A stretch of DNA of 64,000 bases from Scolanthus callimorphus (taxonomy: Eukaryota; Cnidaria; Anthozoa; Actiniaria; Edwardsiidae), in contig CM066913.1 of assembly GCA_033964015.1 (NCBI GenBank), positions 26,810,790 through 26,874,789 on the forward strand, read 5' to 3'. Made by a program: the position numbers and the translations under genes. How positions within the stretch are numbered: position 1 is the first letter of the stretch; each line of letters opens with the position of its first letter. Under the pieces are notes generated by a model, which had not been told where the DNA came from, did not search any database, and saw nothing but the letters and a program-made list of their open reading frames with translations. Below, one piece after another: positions 32,340 through 43,559 of this stretch.

Positions 32340-34000
32340 AAAAAAATTGTAAACGTTTTATAAACGACCATTGTAAAATTCATTACTAATTCATGAGGGT
32401 GCGACCCAATCAGAACCTCAGGAATAGGGGTCACATGGATGCACTGTAACCCAATACAACTCAAGTAGGAGTTAATGAATTATTAAACAGTAGTACGTTT
32501 GATACAGACTCCTGCTCAACTAATAAGTATTCATTAACTTTTGATACAGATATCTATATTTAATACCGTAATAGAAATCGTGTCCGCACTCGCTCCGCTT
32601 AGCCCTGAAGCTGTGTTGCCAAAAGAAGTTCGCAGACCTGAAGAGAAGCTGGAAATCTGGACCGTGGGCGTGTTTTTGTTGAAAAGATCACCCTGGGCAA
32701 AGTTCTAATTCAAGCGATTTCTTAAGCGAGGGACAAAGCCGCCATCGCCGCCATGTTGAAAATCTCCCACAGAAACTAAAAAGAACTCAGTTCGCGCAGC
32801 CGAAAGCACCAAAGACATTGAAACCTAAATGGGTCTCTTACAGATTACAGACAGGAATGTGCAGGGATAATTCTAAATTGAAAGATTTGAGCTGAGAAAA
32901 ATTTTCATTCAAGTTTCAACAAACGTACACACTACCTTGCTTCCCTCGGAGCATGCGCTAAGTCATGCTAAGTCGAAATGACACATTTACAAACAAGTCC
33001 GTGAAAGTCATGAATAATATCTCTAAGTATAAATCCGGACGGCTCTATCGCTAAACGAAGGACAAAATCCCGAAGAGAAGGAGGAATTCCTCCAGTGGGC
33101 ATGTTTTTGTTGGAAAAGATTCACTGTGGGCTAAGTTCTAATTCAAGCTATTTTTAAGCGAGGGATAAAGCCGAAAAAATATAAATAAGATAAACTAATT
33201 CACTTCACTTCACTTTGTTGGTGCTATTCCTTAGAACATTTTTACTTGACCTGTTTCTTCTCTCCCCTCACTGAGATATGATAAACATACAAACAATTCC
33301 GAAGTCAAATTGCGCTGCGTGATTTTGTCGCCCAAAATCAGGGAGACCAGTGCAAAAAAAATCCTTTTGGGCTCACTTCATTTATTTTGGCATGGTGGGA
33401 CGGGGTACTCATGCTGATGGAGATTATTAGTAATGTAAATCTAGCAGTTTATGGAAGGGGAAAATCATGAACCCCTTCCCACATCCATATGGCCATTGTG
33501 ATTTTTTTCCCCGTTTTTTTTAAACTGAGAACACTTTAAATAAAATAAATTTCCCCCTAACACTCCGTGAATTTTTCACGGGCATCAGCTAGTCTACTGA
33601 TTAATATGCAAAACACAATGGCCTTATTTTCATAGAATTTAATTTGATTTACCCGTCAACTTTACGCAATATGTCTAACACTGTCTGGATATTTTCAGTA
33701 TAACCTCGTAAATATCAAGCGGTCAATACATGAAATAATAATAATCTTTAATCCGTATATCTGACAGATACATTGGTGTCAATCATACAAATACAGCAAA
33801 TGTTCTACCTAATAACTATGGAATTTGCACCAAAGTTACGTTGCTGGCAAATTATAGAGAACTGCATTATCTGGCATAGGTATACTCGCCGTCTCTGCTT
33901 ATAAGCTTGAGCCACAATATTTGCTCGCATCTTTCACCAGTGTCTAGAACAGTAGTAGTAACTGGCCGGTTCTGGCGCATATTGAAATCACGTGACTAAA
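32340..34000. other. Unassigned stretch with a diverged internal duplication
   Basis: GGGCATGTTTTTGTTGGAAAAGA and GGGCTAAGTTCTAATTCAAGC near 33098-33165 repeat a block at 32665-32745 (TGGGCGTGTTTTTGTTGAAA ... GGGCAAAGTTCTAATTCAAG). No exon is recognised. Confidence 0.4.
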
Positions 34001-34029
34001 TTAGGGGATTCCCCAATTTTTTTAACCAC

Positions 34030-34168
34030 GCCTGTAGATCCACCTGTCAATCAAATTTTTTAACCACACCTGTCAATCAAATTTTTTAACCACACCTGTC
34101 AATCAAACTTTAAAATCCAAATGGCGGACAATCTTTAAAATCCAAAATGGCGGACAATCTTTAAAATC
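34030..34168. repeat. Minisatellites flanking the hAT-like element (left)
   Basis: CACCTGTCAATCAAATTTTT with TAACCACA is repeated three times (34048-34112). It is followed by CTTTAAAATCCAAAATGGCG GACAAT units that continue on the far side of the element at 38500-38600. Confidence 0.85.
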
Positions 34169-35301
34169 CAGGAGGGAGGGGTGACTCTATTGTTTAATGC
34201 TTGACAACCATGACCTATGATCGCTGCCAGATATCGGGTTACAGGATAGCGTCCCGCAGTATCGTCGCTTGGGTTAAAGTAGCGTCAGATACGAAACAGT
34301 ACAGAGCAATGAAAAGTGTGCTTGACGTTAAACCTAGTTTTTATCCCCAATAAGAGTACGTAATCTGTTGACTAATACTAAGCCTTCCTTCTGTGGGCCT
34401 TTTTTTATACAAGCTTTTTATAGAGGCCGAATAATATTTGTTTTCTCCTTTGGGACCGTTCGCGGGATTTCGCGAGTTTGTTGCGGGACTGTAAAACCCG
34501 TAGGGAAATATATCGTTATTTCTCAGTGCGTATTTAATTGACCTTCTGAAAATAGGACGTTTTTGTCCTGAATAATAGAGCTTTTATTTGATACCAAAGT
34601 TAAATTAATCTGGTCTCGAGTTGCTCTATCAATCCCTTCAAAGTCCAAAACTGTAGTTCTCCCCACCGAACTTTGTACCCGATACATAGTTTGTGCAGGA
34701 TAAGTAAACTTCTAGTACCTCTAGGGCAGGACAGAGCGTTTGATTTAGGTACTTTAACTGGAGCAGGGGCGTAGCCAGCACTTATGAGAGGGGGGTTCCA
34801 AAATTCAAAAAATAAAAAACTCCACATAGATCTCGGGGAAAAACTAGCGTTTGAAGAAATTTGCTACATCTTATTGGAGCTTTATCTGTTGTGTATTAAA
34901 TATTTACAATTTTAGTAGTAAGTCGGTCCAGAACAGAGGCGAGGGGGAGTTCCGCTGCGGGAAAGGGGGGGTTCTGGAACCCCTGGAACCCCCCCGCCCC
35001 CTGGCTACGCCCCTGGGGAGAGGGTGCAGATAAAAAATGAAATTGCCATTCATCATGAAGTGGCTTTTCATCAGCAAAATTTTCAAATCCGAGGATATAT
35101 GTTTTAATATAACTTTAATAGATATAGCTGGCAAAACACATATATTTACACTTGTCCCACATGTCTCTCTTGATAATTTAAATTTACAAATAAACAATAA
35201 ATTTAATGTTAACAGTAATACATACTGTGTATCATCTTGTGGGAAACTACTAAATCAATACAAAATTGAAGTTGAATGAATTGAGTAATACTATATTTAT
35301 G

Positions 35302-35424
35302 AATGTGTGGTTTCAGAAAATATCCCCCTCCCCCTGTATTTTTCTTTGGAAATTCCAGAGGGGTGGGGGGCTAACTTTCAACACCTTTCCGTAGGGGTGT
35401 ATGGATTTTTTCTGGAACCAGCAT
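35302..35424. mobile_element. MITE with GTGGTTCCAGAAAATATCC ends, copy 1
   Basis: TGTGTGGTTTCAGAAAATAT at the left is mirrored by GTATGGATTTTTTCTGGAAC at the right, around a core with GGAAATTCCAGAGGGGTGGG. It is related to copy 2 at 35895-36030. Confidence 0.7.
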
Positions 35425-35565
35425 GTCCCAGCATGTCCCATGTCCCATGCTGTATACAAGGGTGTGAAAATGAAGCTGGTGCTCGTAAACTGAGCAGCTT
35501 GGTTGGAATGTATGAGCTCTAATTGTGCCTGATTGTTTGCCTTTAGAGTCAGATAATTTTTAAAG

Positions 35566-36082
35566 TCAGAAGACATGAAGCATGCCCCCCCTAGCGTTGA
35601 ATGTTCAACTCACAACTCTATTATTAATTTCATTATTCAATCCAAAAACCATTTTTCAATTAAATATATTGAAACTCGTTTTTTGTCTACGATTCCATGG
35701 CAACGCACAATCTCTTTTACGCTTTGGTGCCTGTGTGTCTGTTTCTCGAAACATTCTGCACAATTTTTGCTTGAAAAGAGTGCGTGTTGCCATGGAATCA
35801 TAGACAGAGAACAAGTTTTCTATTTGCAACGGCTATAACATTTTAAATATTGATTTGAAAAATGCAATTTTGGATTGAATAATGAAATCAATAATGTGTG
35901 GTTCCAGAAAATATCCATACCCCCTCCACAGTATTTGTATGGAAATGATCAGGTAAATTGACCCCCCCACCCCTCCGGAATTTCCAATGCCCTTCCGTAG
36001 GGGGGTATGGATAATTTCTAGAACCACACAATGGAATAGTGAATTGAATATTCAACTCTAGGGGGACGCTTCATGTCTTTTG
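35566..36082. mobile_element. Foldback element with a MITE nested in its right arm
   Basis: AGACATGAAGCATGCCCCCC and ATTTCATTATTCAATCCAAA on the left are mirrored by TTTGGATTGAATAATGAAAT (about 35871-35890) and GGGGGACGCTTCATGTCT (about 36061-36078). The centre pairs TCTACGATTCCATGGCAACG with GTTGCCATGGAATCATAGAC. The right arm is split by the MITE at 35895-36030. Confidence 0.75.
35895..36030. mobile_element. MITE with GTGGTTCCAGAAAATATCC ends, copy 2
   Basis: TGTGTGGTTCCAGAAAATAT then CCATACCCCC is mirrored by GGGGGTATGGATAATTTCTA then GAACCACACA. It lies within the right arm of the foldback, and so is younger than it. Confidence 0.78.
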
Positions 36083-38499
36083 TTGACTGTAAGGGGGCTA
36101 AAAATTTGTGACCGTCACTACAGCATGCAATAAGGGGGCATCAACCAGCCAAAGGCAAAGTTCAAACCAGACCAACTACTGCTGTAACCAGACCAACTAC
36201 TACTCTTTGCCAGCAATGCCAAAGCATTATTATTGTGTCCAGTAGTCAACTCTGCAAGAAACATAAAATAAATGTATTTTTAAATACATTTATTAAAATA
36301 AATATTTTAAAGTGGCCCTTTTTAACATAAATGACGGAGGTATTTTCACAGCTCACATTACTAAATAGCAACAGTCTATGCTCGTGGACACTTTCATTTT
36401 CCAATTATCCTGGTCCTTTCCATGGGGAATCATATGATACAATCTCATTTTCCATGTCTTTGCCTTCATCTGGTGATTTTAAAATTGTACAGTAGAAATA
36501 AATTTCATTCTTTCTTCCATTCAACTTCACCCACTTTTCTCAAGATTCTTTGTTATTTAAAAAGCAACAACACAAAAACATTCACTTTTGATTTTGAAAT
36601 ACAACTGCTTGCTGACAGTCCAATTAAAGGCCACCTCTAACTGCATCCTTGTGTTTTTGTTTTCAATTACTACATCTTGCATTTAAAGAAATATCAAAAG
36701 AACTTGGGTGGAAAATAGCTACTCTGAATAAACTTGAATACCTGGTAAAAACTACATAAAATGGCAAGATCAAAACAGGTTGTTTCGAGTATCGCCTATA
36801 AGGAACATGTAATTAAGGAAAACGTGCCTCGGCGCACAAATAAAGGATTGTAGTTGGTAATGGGCCATTCTTAACAAACTTTCTCCAGTCCCAGATGAAG
36901 AGCGAGAGTAATTTATTTCCATTGATTTTGACAATACACACGACTATCAAATGGTAAAAGCAGCTGATTTAATGGGAATATAGAGAATTTGAACGAACAC
37001 AAATGCCGAAAGACTGGAACTCAAGCTGACCACCTGGAACAAGTTTGCCATTTTATACTACAAAATGGATTTTGTGAACCACTCATATGTACTTTTGTTT
37101 AATTCTGAGAAAAAACATAGCTTATTTGTCAGAGTGAAATCATTGGCTTTTGGATGCTCTACAAGAGGGCATAGAGTTTGTTTCCCCCAGAGTGGTCACA
37201 AGCTGGATGGATCCATATGGCTCCTACAAACAAGTGAAGCATGTGGATCAACTCTTTGACAATTCCTGTACTGTGCTACTATCACAACTGGGTCTCACTG
37301 CCATGTCTCCTGGTGTTTACTTTCAGGTAGTTAACAATAATGAGTGAGCACCAAAAAGATTTGCCAATGATCAAAGCAACATTTTTTGAAACTGATGATG
37401 TAAATAAAGTTACAAATTGAATACTTAGTTAGGGCATTTGCACCTACTAGTTTGTTTGATAGAACAGTTAGGAGAATGTTTTAATACCACAGGGTTTTCT
37501 AGCAATAACTGAACAAGGCTTGGTATGAAGCGAAACAGTTGACCAAGTCCTTAGCTAAGCCTTAGGAGTTGCTTTGCAAACCCCTGGCATTAGAGCAAGC
37601 TTTGTTCAGCTTTGTATTTATTATTAACAAATTTTCGTTTTCTTTTGCTCGCTTTTCTGGTCATAAAAGGACCGAAACATGCTAGCATGAAACCATTACG
37701 TAAGGTAATCTGATATTGTATTGCCGGTTTGCCGCAAATAAAGCTCTGTGGAGTTTAGGGAATCACGGCCTTTGCTAGATGGAAATTTTCACTCGATAGC
37801 AGCCGAAGCTTACATCATGTTTCCCTAAGGCTTTAGTATTATAGAAATATATAATTCCCCGTAACCGAAAAACATGTAGTACTAATAACTGGGCCAAAAA
37901 GATGCTGTAAATATTGTAAATAGCGAGTATTTTGTCAACTTAAATAGTAAAGCATTTATGCTTACCTGTTAAACGTCTTGAAGTGTTGTTTCTTGTTGTT
38001 TTCTTGTATTTAAGGTCCTTGCACGAAGCCAATAAAAGGATTGATAGAACAAACCAGCAATCCGAGAGCCATGAAAATTGGCAGAGAAATATCTCAATCC
38101 GTCCCCAATAAAACCTCCTAGTTTGAGCCTTCAATACCTAATACGCGTACAACTATAAATCGATTTTTAAAGCTACAAGAAAGCCAACAGGACATTATCC
38201 CGCCTTCGAAAATTCACAGCGAAATATGTTTTAACCAAATATTGCAGGTAAAATAAATGAGAAACGCAAATTTTAGCTGCCAGGGTTATTAGTTCCTATA
38301 TTTAAAAGTGCTTCAGAACTATTTTTGCATCTCTAGCCCGACGACAGAAAGCAACAATTCAAGGATAAACTTCACACAGAGCGGTTATGCCTTCGACATG
38401 CGACCGCCATTTTCTTGTCGAGTTCACGAAGACAGGGTATGACGTCACTGGCAGCGATCATAGGAACACAGAGCCCATAGAGACACCCCCTCCCTCCTG

Positions 38500-38645
38500 T
38501 TAAAATCCAAAATGGTGGACAATCTTTAAAATCCAAAATGGCGGACAATCTTTAAAATCCAAAATGGCGGACAATCTTTAAAATCCAAGATGGCGGACAA
38601 ACCTAAACCTAACCTAAATCTAAACCTAAACCTAAACCTAAATCG
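38500..38645. repeat. Minisatellite (AAAATGGCGGACAATCTTTA) and interstitial CCTAAA run
   Basis: Four units of TTAAAATCCAAAATGGCGGA CAATCT, the right half of the array interrupted by the hAT-like element. It ends in a run of CCTAAA units (38600-38643), which resembles a degenerate telomeric motif but is probably only a short microsatellite. Confidence 0.85.
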
Positions 38646-38843
38646 GATACAGCCATGACGTCACTGGGAATCCCTTGTAAACATAGATTGTGGGCAAGCC
38701 TAGGCATGTATAAGGCTGGGGAATCCCCTTGAATTCTATATATATTTTTTCCAACAGGAAGTTACCTAACTTTAAAAAGTTATATGTTCAGACATGCTAG
38801 TTGTATTGAGATCATGAGACAGTCATGGGATATCTCTCACCAA

Positions 38844-39539
38844 TCAAAAGCTACACAATATTTTACACAAAATTGAAACTTTTACACCAGGTGGTAATCT
38901 TTTCTCATTCAGTCCAACAGGGCGTCTATATTCCATTTCATTTAATTCTAATTCTTTCATTTTTATTCCATTTATAGTTTTTTTACCAGTTATTCGTATC
39001 TTTTCATTATTTATTGATTTCAAAACAGCCGGCAAACGTTTTACCCATTCTCTTGATCGATCATCAGTAATCATCTCTTGTGCATACTGATGTGTGAATA
39101 ACCTCTCACTCAGTGTTCTATTTGCTCTTTCTACAAAGGCTTGAGCTCTATGATTATTAGCTTCTGACCGTTGAATAGTCACATCATGTTTGTTCATAAG
39201 CCTAGTAACATCTCCCTTAAACTCTGTTCCAGGATCAACAATTATTGTCTCAGGATATTTTAACTTTCTTGAGTATATCTTTGTGAAAGCTTTTGCTACT
39301 TCACCAGATTCTTTTGAGGTTAGTGGATCAGCATCTTTGTATCTACTAGCTATATCAATAACTACTAATGCGTACTTATAAGTCTTTCGTCTGATAGTAT
39401 CATGAGGAAGAAATAATAAGTCCGCTTGGTGTATCTGATTTGGTTTATCAATAGTCCAATATGGTCTAGGTATGTAATCAGGCTTAGGTAGATATATCTG
39501 CCATATTAGTCCATCACCTAGAGTGATTCTAATACTCAT
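38844..39539 (-). CDS. Retroviral-type integrase domain protein (transposon-derived, C-terminally truncated)
   Basis: This 231-codon intact frame encodes a DDE integrase core (rve family) that would join transposon DNA to the chromosome. Visible blocks: IYLPKPDYIPRPYW at about residues 15-28; first catalytic Asp in HQADLLFLPHD (about 39); YALVVIDIASRYKDADPLTS (about 55-74); second Asp in IIVDPGTEF (about 101); and Glu in AFVERANRTLSERLF, 34 residues later (D-D-34-E). It resembles the integrases of Polinton/Ginger-like elements that I recall as abundant in cnidarians rather than retroviral ones. Conserved RPVGLNEKRLPPG is followed by an unrelated tail and stop, so the C-terminus is cut off. 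In-frame sequence upstream of the Met is open for only 15 codons. The element ends were not found. Confidence 0.8.
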   Translation of the reverse strand: MSIRITLGDGLIWQIYLPKPDYIPRPYWTIDKPNQIHQADLLFLPHDTIRRKTYKYALVVIDIASRYKDADPLTSKESGEVAKAFTKIYSRKLKYPETIIVDPGTEFKGDVTRLMNKHDVTIQRSEANNHRAQAFVERANRTLSERLFTHQYAQEMITDDRSREWVKRLPAVLKSINNEKIRITGKKTINGIKMKELELNEMEYRRPVGLNEKRLPPGVKVSILCKILCSF

Positions 39540-39559
39540 CTCTGTAGAACAGCAGAGAC

Positions 39560-40900
39560 TGCTACCATTTAAAAGTTTAACTGTTTAGCATTCAAAAAAC
39601 CCGACCCCGGACAAACAGATCGGTAGCTTTCGATTAGAAATTCAAGTTTAAAAAGAAGTAGGTGAACTCCCCGACAGCCGCCATTTTGTTTTCTCGGAGG
39701 AAACCCCGCGTCCAGGTCCAATGAATAAACAAATACCCGAAAAAGCTTCAAAATGCTTGTTTGTTTCTCATTCTATAGATTTTATTATCGAAAACAGTTA
39801 TGATAAGCGTTTTGTATGTTTTGGGTGGATTTTCGGTAGAAATTCAAGCTTTTTAAGCCAACTCTGTATTCTCTCGATAACGCGATTCAGAGTTTTGAAT
39901 TGATTTCATTATAACTTCAATGCGAGCACAAATTTCCGTAAAATTATTAGACTCACTTTACATATTCTTTTTTCAAAGTAAAGATATTTTGTTTAAAACT
40001 ACGTAATTGGCTACGACGCGGCAATATTATTCGCTTCGCGCCGCGCTCGCAAATTCTAAAGACTGATTTTGTGGCTTAATTTTTACTTTATATTCTGAAA
40101 TTATCTATCATTAGACCTTTTTGGGTGTATTTTTACGTTAGTACTTTGGAAGCTTTCGAACACGACACGTGTGTGCGATAAGTACAACAAGAACTCAGTG
40201 CAAGCGCTAATGTTTCGAAATCTTGCTACGTGGCAAAGTCTTAAATTGCAGGAGAAAGGCTGTATCAAATCAGCCTTCCGTTAATTCTGTGACGAGATTA
40301 TTACTTAGATTGTTGTCGAAATAGCGTTATGAAGCTGAAAGGATCACGCCGTCTTCAAAGTGTAACCCCGACCCAATGGCAGCTCATGGCATTCCCAGTT
40401 CGACAGTATCTTCTTAAAATTCAGTCGTCATTCGAAATCTCAACTGATTTGTCGAAATTTGCCACCACGACTGTGCGTACTTAGCGGTATCTACAGTAAA
40501 AGCATTTTCTCTCGATTTCGTCTGTTGGCAGGCCTCGATGATACGTATAAATCTTGAAAGAAGAAAACATATGATTGTTGCACGGTTAGTAGGCGTGGCA
40601 TTTTAACTAATTTAGTAGCGTCCACTTCACCAGAGTCCATTTCAGAAACCCGTCTCACCTGAAAGATACGCAGGTATAATGTTTAGGTTTTGAAAAGGCG
40701 AGGTATATTCAAACATGTTATCTGATTTAGTACAGTTCCGGCGACGACGCCCCGTTGTGAATCCGTGACGTGTTAATATCGCGCGTTCCTTTTGCTAGAA
40801 ACATGTGAGAGGAAACAAGGGAGGAAATATAATTGCTAACTTCTAATTGGAGTTGAACGATCAGAACTGGTGCGCATTGTATACATTACTCACTATCGAA
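39560..40900. other. Unassigned stretch
   Basis: No exon, tandem array or clear inverted-end element was recognised here. Confidence 0.35.
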
Positions 40901-40904
40901 CACG

Positions 40905-41330
40905 CCCACGCGTAGTGTGGCTCTGCTCGCCACACTTGCAATCAGATGGCTAATGTGATGTCATCTCCGTGCATTTCAGTCCTGCTTTGATATTGCAGCA
41001 CCACATTCGTTTGCATGTGCACGACATCAGCTCTAAAACCTCCTCAGGTGCAGGATTAGAGTCAAGCCATGATTCAAACTCCAACCAAACTGGATGTGCC
41101 CTCCGTTAGATTCCAGTCATAGCCGTGAAGAGAAGGGACTTGGGGACATGCCTTCGTTGCTCTTCTCCAATTTGCTGCCTGGTAATTTGCGCGTGCCACG
41201 TAAAAGCGCAATGACAATTGACAGAGTGGGAGCGACTCCGGATCTACCTTGACTTCTTTGATACTGTACAACTCTGAACGTCTCCTTTTTCGATGTCACA
41301 AAAGCGTAGCTCTTGTTCTCGAGCATCTAG
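40905..41330 (-). pseudogene. Relic of a repetitive Cys-rich protein, C-terminal part
   Basis: Minus-strand segments read LPLCQLSLRFYVARANYQAA NWRR, VPSLHGYDWN and then, after a frame break near 41074, SNPAPEEVLELMSCTCKRMW and IKAGLKCTEM. This order (LPPC, RANY-A-IWKR, PSP-GHGW, PAPE-VLEL-SC-C, GLKCT) is the C-terminal signature of a protein family that is highly repetitive in cnidarian and some other invertebrate genomes. The frame is broken and Cys pairs are lost. The function of the family is unknown to me. A relic of a related protein lies at 61393-62345. Confidence 0.6.
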
Positions 41331-41818
41331 TGGGCGCCACTTGCCCTAGAATGAGAAGGCGGAGACGGTAGCGCATCCCGTCAAGGCGCTCAGACCGAAA
41401 AGACCTTGGGGAACATCTTCTTTCGAGACGCCCGGGGCGATTCGCGTTTAAAGCTATTTCAACAAATGTTGTCGGTCTTGTGAGCGCTCAAGCCTACGCG
41501 CCCAGAACGAACGGCAGTATGGGTAGAAACTAAATATCCTATTCGGATGATACCTCGCTGGTCTGAGTGCTAAATTCTACAAAAGACAGCTTTGTTTCAA
41601 GCTAGTAACGTCTCGAGTAATGTCTCCTACCCAGGCAATTTTGCGGTCTGGGCGCGTACGGCTTCCGATAACGTTTTTTGAAATAGCTGTATACCATGTC
41701 TGCAACTTCGGACAGGTCAGATAGAATTTACCCCGGTTATGGGCGTGTCCAAGGAACATAATAAGCACGTCTGGTGTCGTCTTAGTGGATGACGCCCTTC
41801 CTCCCGCATTGTGAGCGT

Positions 41819-41918
41819 NNNNNNNNNNNNNNNNNNNNNNNNNNNNNNNNNNNNNNNNNNNNNNNNNNNNNNNNNNNNNNNNNNNNNNNNNNNNNNNNNN
41901 NNNNNNNNNNNNNNNNNN
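41819..41918. other. Assembly gap (100 N)
   Basis: Exactly 100 undetermined bases, a conventional scaffold gap. The true length is unknown. Confidence 0.99.
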
Positions 41919-42539
41919 AAAACACCAGCTACCTTTCTAGTCAGTTCTTCTAAGTTTGTTGTTCTTCTCATGAATTTGCTTTTTCAGTTTTGATAACCTC
42001 TAGTCAAACCGGGGGGGGGGGGGGGGATACTCCCTCATATAGGTGTACGGTTATGCGCCGCCCTTAAGGTTATTTATTTGAGCTCCTGAGTCTCCGGTAG
42101 AGTATCGTTTTTCGCTTGTTTGCTCTCTGACAGGGTAGTTTTCAGTATGGCTGCCCAAGTGCAAACAATTTTGATGAAAGTTGTGCCACAATTAGTGGAA
42201 AGACAGTTATTTTAAAACGTTCTCATGATTAAAAAATACCGCTTTGATAACGACCAACTGGACCACCCTTGTGAACTAACTCCCCCCCCCCACCCTGTGT
42301 TAGTCAATTATACATTTCTAGCTTGCAGCTCTGACTTCCTTCTGGTGTAATGTTGCAACTTTCACAAGGGCTGGTCTATAAAAAAAACACAGTATGTCAG
42401 GATTATGTGATAGTTCACTTAAGAGACTTACTTCTTTATCATTATTTTGAATTTTGAAAAATATTTACCATGTAGGGGACTTGGGTCTCAGAATGTTTAC
42501 CTTAACAGTTACAGTAAAAAAATAATATTCATTTGAATA

Positions 42540-42674
42540 TAGAGCGATTCTCATAACTGTAGTAAATCAAACACCAAGGTAATTAAACCAATTATGAATA
42601 AAACCTATAGTCTGTGAGTGATTACAAAGTCACTATGGTACCACTCACAACAATCGTTTGAATTATCTGCTCTA
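42540..42674. mobile_element. TAGAGCG-type MITE
   Basis: TAGAGCGATTCTCATAACTG at the left is mirrored loosely by CGTTTGAATTATCTGCTCTA at the right. The interior GAATAAAACCTATAG-GTGAGTGATTACAAAG matches the copy at 10448-10475, tying it to the cluster in the MSH6 intron. Confidence 0.7.
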
Positions 42675-42864
42675 ATTCATATACACCATGATAACTATGA
42701 TCTCTATGAAATACTACCGAAACCGGTAGACTGTTTATCAAGCTTGACACAAGCACTCATCTCAGACCAAACATCGACAAGTCTGATTTCATTCCTTCGA
42801 AATCATTCATCCATTGTGTCACTTGCACAAAAACTTAGAATTTGGGAAATAATATTTTTATTTG

Positions 42865-42931
42865 GTAAATTTTCATACTAAAAACATTAGGTAAAGAAAT
42901 AGAATCAATGTTTTTAGTATGAAAAATTTAC
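42865..42931. repeat. 24-bp hairpin
   Basis: GTAAATTTTCATACTAAAAA (then CATT) is mirrored by AATG then TTTTTAGTATGAAAAATTTAC. The loop is about 18 bases. Confidence 0.75.
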
Positions 42932-43069
42932 AAATAAAATATCTGAGTTTCGATTGAGTTGCACCTATTGCTGACTCTAGTAAAGCTACTATTGTGAATG
43001 TTTTGTCTGGAGATGAGTGCATTTTCTCATGCTGAAAAACTGTCTTCCGGTTTTGGTAGTAGTAGAAAA

Positions 43070-43440
43070 TAATTTACCATGTAGGGCTTGCATCTCAGTA
43101 TGGGTTCTAATGTGCTCATGGCTTGGTCATCGCCCTTACAGTACCTAAACAATGAATTATTATTAGGATTTATTTGAATATTTCATATACACCATGATAA
43201 CTACGTACCATATGATCAGCTCTTGAAATATAGTACAAATATGTAGGGGCCCTGTGTTTCAGGATGGGGTTCTGATGTGCTCTCAGCTTGGTCATCACCC
43301 TTACAGTAAACAAATAAATATCATCAGGATTTATTTGTTTCATATAAGCTTACACCATGATAATTAGTATGATCTCTTGAAACATGAGTGGAAAATAATG
43401 TACCACGTAGGGGGCTGTGTCTCAGGATAGGGTTTGATGA
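43070..43440. repeat. Tandem repeat of about 165 bp
   Basis: ACCATGTAGGG, CTCAG-ATGGGGTTCTGATGTG, CTTGGTCATC-CCCTTACAGT and TACACCATGATAACTA recur at about 43076, 43240 and 43400. A partial copy occurs at 42466-42560 (CCATGTAGGGGACTTG...ACAGTTACAGTAAA). Confidence 0.75.
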
Positions 43441-43559
43441 ACAAATATTTACTGTCTTATATATATTTTGGACAGCTTGATTGAACTTGGGGAAACTAGT
43501 GTTCTTGGCCCAATAACGAAAGGTTCTGCAACCGGTGCAAGTGCCAAATACTCGTAAAT

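Larger units (their letters stand above)
34169..38499. mobile_element. 4.3-kb hAT-like element (8-bp target duplication, CAG..CTG ends)
   Basis: TTAAAATC is present immediately outside both ends (34161-34168 and 38500-38507). The ends read CAGGAGGGAGGGG...CCCCCTCCCTCCTG, and a subterminal block, CCTATGATCGCTGCCAG (from about 34210), is mirrored as CTGGCAGCGATCATAGG (about 38446). Eight-base duplications and CAG/CTG tips fit hAT elements. The insertion is in a minisatellite whose unit itself contains TTAAAATCC, so the duplication alone is weaker evidence than usual. No transposase is recognisable; the interior holds nested MITEs and a foldback. Confidence 0.65.

Noticed and set aside
37150..37347. 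Open frame containing EGIEFVSPRVVTSWMDPYGS
   Set aside because: The composition looks protein-like, but a stop lies directly upstream, no clear acceptor in phase is present and I recognise no family. It sits inside the hAT-like element.
38600..38645. Interstitial telomere
   Set aside because: The CCTAAA run is only about seven imperfect units and is continuous with a local minisatellite; it is more likely a microsatellite.
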